64,000 bases of DNA, from contig NC_010530.1 in NCBI RefSeq assembly GCF_000069785.1, positions 1,544,001 through 1,608,000 of the forward strand, given 5' to 3'. Source of the stretch: Cupriavidus taiwanensis LMG 19424. Lineage in GTDB: Bacteria; Pseudomonadota; Gammaproteobacteria; Burkholderiales; Burkholderiaceae. The notes beneath the pieces are model-generated. The model did no database searches. It was not told the DNA's origin and worked only from the letters and a program-made list of their open reading frames with translations. The first letter of the stretch is position 1; every line of letters starts with the position of its first letter. Positions 60,582 through 64,000 of the stretch are shown here, piece by piece. Made by a program: the position numbers and the translations under genes.

Positions 60582-62681
60582 ATGCTTTTCCGCCGTCTTG
60601 CCATCCCTGCAGCCGCTAGTTCCCTGCTGCTGCCAGCCGTTGCCTCCCACGCCGCCGAAGACGTTGCCACGCTGCCATCCGTGACGGTGAGTGCCGCCGG
60701 TGACGGACAGGCCGACATCGGTTTCGCCACGCGGCGCGCCGCTGGCGTGACCAAGTCGGGGGAATCGGCGGCCGACGCCGCGCAATCGATCACCGTGATC
60801 ACGCGCGACCTGCTCGACAGCCAGCAGGCACAAAACCTCAGCGACGCGCTGCAGAATTCCGCCGGCGTGGTCACCAATACCTTCGGCCGGCGCGGCTGGG
60901 ACGACTTCATCATCCGCGGCCAGCGCGCCTCGGAATCGATCTTTGCCGACGGGCTGCTGGTCGACAGCAACAACCGCGTGGCGCAGCAGTTGTTCGGCGT
61001 GGAGCGCGTGGAAGTCCTCAAGGGGCCGGCCTCGATCCTGTTCGGCGCGGTACAGCCCGGCGGCCTGGTCAACATGGTCAGCAAGCGCCCGCGCGCGGAA
61101 CTGTTCGGCGAACTGGGCCTCACCGTCGGCAACTACGGCTTCCGGCAGATGACGGTCGACGTGGGCGCGCCGCTGGCCAGGGACAGCAAGGCGGCGTTCC
61201 GCCTGAACGGGCTGGTGATGAACAGCGACGATCCGACCGACTTTGTCTGGTATCGCAACCGCTGGCTCGCGCCGTCGCTGACGCTGGACCTTGGCGCGCG
61301 CACCGACTTCACCATCCTGGCCAGCCACAACCAGCGCAACTACGTGCGCCAGCAGGGCCTGCCCGTGAACGGCACGCTGGTGCCGAACCGCAATGGCGTG
61401 GTGCCGGCCAACCGCTTTATCGGCGAACCCAATGCGCCGTCCTATGACGGCGAGCAGAACCGCATCGGCTACGCGCTGACGCATCGCTTCGACTCCGGCT
61501 GGACCCTGAACCAGAACCTGCGCTACCAGACCTCGTCGCTGACCGGCACGCTGGTATCGGCCGGCACCATGGCCCTCAACAGCCAGTCGATGAACCGCAG
61601 CGGCACGCAGCAGAGCTTTTCCGGCGATTCGTTCGGCGTCGACACCAACGTGCAGCGTACCTTTGCGTTCACCGGGCATGCCCACAGCGTGACCTTCGGC
61701 GTCGACTACCGACACACCAAGGAAGACCGCCTGCAGAAGACCTGCCGCGTCGCGGCGCTGAACGTCTACAACCCGGTCTACGGCGCCAGCATCAACTGCC
61801 CGTCCGCCTATAGCCTGGATGCGACCGATACCCTGGATGCGCTGGGGCTTTACCTGCGCGACCAGGTCCGCGTGGGGGAGCGCTGGACCGTGACCGGCGG
61901 CGTGCGCTACGAATCCGCGCGGACGGGCACAACGGACCGGCTGGCGTCGTCGCGTACCGACAATGACAGCAACGCCGTCACCGGCAGCGCGGGCGTGATG
62001 TACGACCTGACGCACTGGGCGCGGCCGTACGCAAGCTTCGCCACGTCGTTCCTGCCGAATGCCGGCACCGATGCCAGCGGCGCGACCTTCAAGCCCGAGA
62101 AGGGCCGCCAGTACGAGGTAGGCGTCAAGTTCGACATGCCGGGCAAGACCGGCCTGCTGACGCTGGCCGCGTTCGACCTGACGCGCGCCAATGTGCTCAG
62201 CAGCGATCCGGTCAATACCGGTTTCAGCGTGGCCGTCGGCGAACAGCGCTCGCGCGGGCTGGAACTTGAGCTGACGCAGGATCTCGGCAATGGCCTGAGC
62301 GTGTCGGCGGCCTATGCCTATATCGCCAGCGAAGTCACCGAGGACACCACCGCCGCCAACGTCGGCAAGCCGCTGAACAGCGTCCCGCGGCACAGCTTTT
62401 CGGTCTGGAGCCAGTATCGCCTGCGTGGCGCGCTGGCCGGCTGGTACGTCGGCGCCGGCGTGCGGGGCGAGAGCGCCAAGCGCGGCTACAGCTTCAACTA
62501 CACCGTGCCGGGCTATGCCGTCGCCGATCTTGCCGTCGGCTACGTGGCCTCGCACTGGCGTGCGGCATTCAACGTCAAGAACGTGTTCGACAAGATGTAC
62601 TACGCAGGCGGCCTGAACAACAACGTGCTGCCAGTCGGCAATCCGCGCGTCGCCATGCTTAACGTGACGATGAATTATTGA
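60582..62681 (+). CDS. TonB-dependent siderophore receptor
   Basis: A 699-residue outer membrane receptor. The signal peptide ends near ASHAAEDV and a TonB-box-like LPSVTVSA follows. The plug domain has TKSGESAADAAQSITVITRDLLDSQQAQNLSDALQNSAGVV, RGQRASESIFADGLLVD and VERVEVLKGPASILFGAVQPGGLVNMVSKRP. The 22-strand barrel ends with VGNPRVAMLNVTMNY, with the C-terminal aromatic residue for BAM insertion. The pattern is that of hydroxamate/ferrichrome- or schizokinen-type receptors; the ligand is not determined. The ATG at 60582 is used instead of a TTG at 60561. A Fur box precedes it. No siderophore synthesis genes are adjacent. Confidence 0.92.
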   Translation: MLFRRLAIPAAASSLLLPAVASHAAEDVATLPSVTVSAAGDGQADIGFATRRAAGVTKSGESAADAAQSITVITRDLLDSQQAQNLSDALQNSAGVVTNTFGRRGWDDFIIRGQRASESIFADGLLVDSNNRVAQQLFGVERVEVLKGPASILFGAVQPGGLVNMVSKRPRAELFGELGLTVGNYGFRQMTVDVGAPLARDSKAAFRLNGLVMNSDDPTDFVWYRNRWLAPSLTLDLGARTDFTILASHNQRNYVRQQGLPVNGTLVPNRNGVVPANRFIGEPNAPSYDGEQNRIGYALTHRFDSGWTLNQNLRYQTSSLTGTLVSAGTMALNSQSMNRSGTQQSFSGDSFGVDTNVQRTFAFTGHAHSVTFGVDYRHTKEDRLQKTCRVAALNVYNPVYGASINCPSAYSLDATDTLDALGLYLRDQVRVGERWTVTGGVRYESARTGTTDRLASSRTDNDSNAVTGSAGVMYDLTHWARPYASFATSFLPNAGTDASGATFKPEKGRQYEVGVKFDMPGKTGLLTLAAFDLTRANVLSSDPVNTGFSVAVGEQRSRGLELELTQDLGNGLSVSAAYAYIASEVTEDTTAANVGKPLNSVPRHSFSVWSQYRLRGALAGWYVGAGVRGESAKRGYSFNYTVPGYAVADLAVGYVASHWRAAFNVKNVFDKMYYAGGLNNNVLPVGNPRVAMLNVTMNY

Positions 62682-62731
62682 GGCTCAGGTGGTGTCCCGC
62701 CTGCGATGCGAAACACCACCGGTCCTTGCGG

Positions 62732-64000
62732 CTAGGCTGAAGCGGGCTCAAGGATCTGCCCGCCGCCATAGCTGGACTGCACCGGCACCTCGCCGCCCAC
62801 CGTCATCCTGATCGCGCAATACTTGAACTCGGGAATCTTGCCGAACGGGTCCAGCGCCGCGTTGGTCAGCTTGTTGATCGCCGCCTCGTAGTAGCAGAAC
62901 GGCACGAACACGGCGCCGCGCGGCGTGCCGGCATCGGCGCGCGCATAAAGCGTGACCTCGCCGCGCCGCGACGACAGCGTGACCACGCCGCCGGGCGTGC
63001 CGCCGAGCGCGTCGAGGTCCAGCGGATGCACCAGCGCCACCGGATCGGGTTCGATCGCGTCCAGCACGCCGGCGCGGCGCGTCATGCTGCCGGTATGCCA
63101 GTGCTCGAGCTGGCGCCCGGTAATCAGCACCATCGGGTAGTCGGCGTCGGGCCGCTCCGCCGCCGGAATGATATCGGCGGGCACGAAGCGTCCCCGGCCC
63201 GTCGCGGTCGGGAAGCTGTCGGTGAAGATCACCGGCTCGCCCGGATCGCCCTCTTCCTTGCACGGATACGTCACCGCGTGTTCGCGTTCCAGCCGCTCCC
63301 AGGTCACGCCGCCGATGCTCGGCATCGCCTGCCGCATCTCGTTGAACACGTCCTCGACGCTGTCGTAGTGCCAGTCCAGCCCGAGCTGCGCCGCCATCTG
63401 CTGGATGATCCACAGGTCCTGCCGCGCCTGCCCCGGCGGATTCAGCGCCTGCCGGCCGAGCTGCACGGTGCGGTCGGTGTTGGTGAAGGTGCCGGTCTTT
63501 TCGGGGAAGGCCGAGGCTGGCAGCACTACGTCCGCCAGGTACGCCGTCTCGGTCAGGAAGATGTCCTGCACCACCAGGTGGTCGAGCGACGCCAGCGCCT
63601 CGCGCGCATGCTCGGCGTCGGGGTCGGACATCGCCGGGTTCTCGCCCATGATGTACATGCCGCGCACCTCGCCGCGCTCGATCGCCTGCATCACCTCGAC
63701 CACGGTCAGGCCCGGCTGGCGGTCCAGCGGCATGCCCCACAGCGCCTCGAAGCTGGCGATCGCCAGCGGATCGTCGACGCGCCGGTAGTCCGGGTACATC
63801 ATCGGGATCAGCCCCGCGTCGGAAGCGCCCTGCACGTTGTTCTGGCCGCGCAGCGGATGCAGGCCGGTGCCGGGGCGGCCGATCTGCCCGGTCATCAGCG
63901 CCAGCGCGATCAGGCAGCGTGCATTGTCGGTGCCGTGCACGTGCTGCGAAACCCCCATGCCCCAAAGGATCATCGAAGCCTTCGAGGCGGCATAGACGCG
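62732..64000 (-). CDS. Formate dehydrogenase alpha subunit (molybdopterin), C-terminal part
   Basis: About 423 codons are visible to the stop; the 5' part lies beyond the window. The molybdopterin-binding domains are clear: SMILWGMGVSQHVHGTDNARCLIALALMTGQIGRPGTGLHPLRGQNNVQGASDAG, DYRR, MGENPAMSDPDAEHA, VVQDIFLTETAYLADVVLPASAFPEKTGTFTNTDRTVQL and LITGRQLEHWHTGSMTRRAGVLDA with VFVPFCYYEAAINKLTNAALDP. These are features of NAD-linked FdsA/FdhF-type formate dehydrogenases, which oxidise formate to CO2. The catalytic Cys/Sec region and N-terminal iron-sulphur domains are outside the window. Confidence 0.93.
   Translation of the reverse strand, partial: RVYAASKASMILWGMGVSQHVHGTDNARCLIALALMTGQIGRPGTGLHPLRGQNNVQGASDAGLIPMMYPDYRRVDDPLAIASFEALWGMPLDRQPGLTVVEVMQAIERGEVRGMYIMGENPAMSDPDAEHAREALASLDHLVVQDIFLTETAYLADVVLPASAFPEKTGTFTNTDRTVQLGRQALNPPGQARQDLWIIQQMAAQLGLDWHYDSVEDVFNEMRQAMPSIGGVTWERLEREHAVTYPCKEEGDPGEPVIFTDSFPTATGRGRFVPADIIPAAERPDADYPMVLITGRQLEHWHTGSMTRRAGVLDAIEPDPVALVHPLDLDALGGTPGGVVTLSSRRGEVTLYARADAGTPRGAVFVPFCYYEAAINKLTNAALDPFGKIPEFKYCAIRMTVGGEVPVQSSYGGGQILEPASA

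Noticed and set aside
60546..62555. A 669-codon minus-strand frame over the TonB-dependent receptor.
   Set aside because: The receptor is well supported by plug and barrel motifs and a Fur box. The antisense frame has no recognisable domain.

Overview
The window is GC-rich, densely coded DNA with strong codon bias and almost no foreign-looking stretches. The gene content (homogentisate catabolism, an arn lipid A locus, CzcRS-type metal control, DUF2917 and H-NS-like proteins, several LysR/MarR regulators, the end of a molybdenum formate dehydrogenase) suggests a chromosomal segment of a betaproteobacterium of the Burkholderiaceae, most likely Cupriavidus or a close relative. That assignment is inference from gene content, not a database result. 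I saw no phage, insertion sequence, CRISPR array, tRNA or rRNA gene.

Layout. 1-1557: truncated MFS transporter, divergent LysR regulator, DUF2917 protein. 1663-11781 (minus): a complete type I secretion operon (LapB-like ABC exporter, HlyD adaptor, a 1,648-residue RTX/VCBS protein, TolC-like channel). 12144-14607: orphan amino-acid binding protein, a small exported repeat protein and an unrecognised exported protein. 15060-22261: arn operon for 4-amino-4-deoxy-arabinose on lipid A, with ArnA split into two genes. 22333-27460 (minus): Zn/Cd/Pb P-type ATPase with a textbook MerR-family promoter, a VOC protein and a metal-type two-component system. 27666-28957: small exported proteins and an H-NS-like protein. 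28982-31915: beta-keto acid cleavage enzyme plus 3-hydroxyacyl-CoA dehydrogenase under a divergent LysR. 31912-35709: CPA1 antiporter, small membrane protein, HIBADH-family dehydrogenase, glycine-zipper lipoprotein.

35775-47110 is the most unusual block: a type II fatty acid/polyketide-style locus resembling aryl polyene or xanthomonadin clusters. It has a glycosyltransferase and ACP on one strand, and on the other a membrane protein, an AMP-ligase/dehydratase fusion, an acyltransferase, a LolA-like carrier, an MMPL exporter, a polysaccharide deacetylase, a ketosynthase, a chain length factor and a second dehydratase. It has no ketoreductase, second ketosynthase, thioesterase or second ACP.

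47135-49850: fumarylacetoacetase and homogentisate dioxygenase. 50280-53145: XRE regulator, then a TetR regulator with a near-identical operator before itself and before the downstream alpha/beta hydrolase-DUF2917 pair. 53245-58363: an ali/bad-type cyclohexanecarboxylate pathway (ligase, dehydrogenase, ring-opening hydrolase, hydroxyacyl-CoA dehydrogenase) with a divergent BadR-like MarR regulator and a perfect 20-bp operator. 58606-62681: GYD protein, DUF2188 protein, AI-2E-family membrane protein and a Fur-box-preceded TonB-dependent siderophore receptor. 62732-64000: C-terminal part of a formate dehydrogenase alpha subunit.
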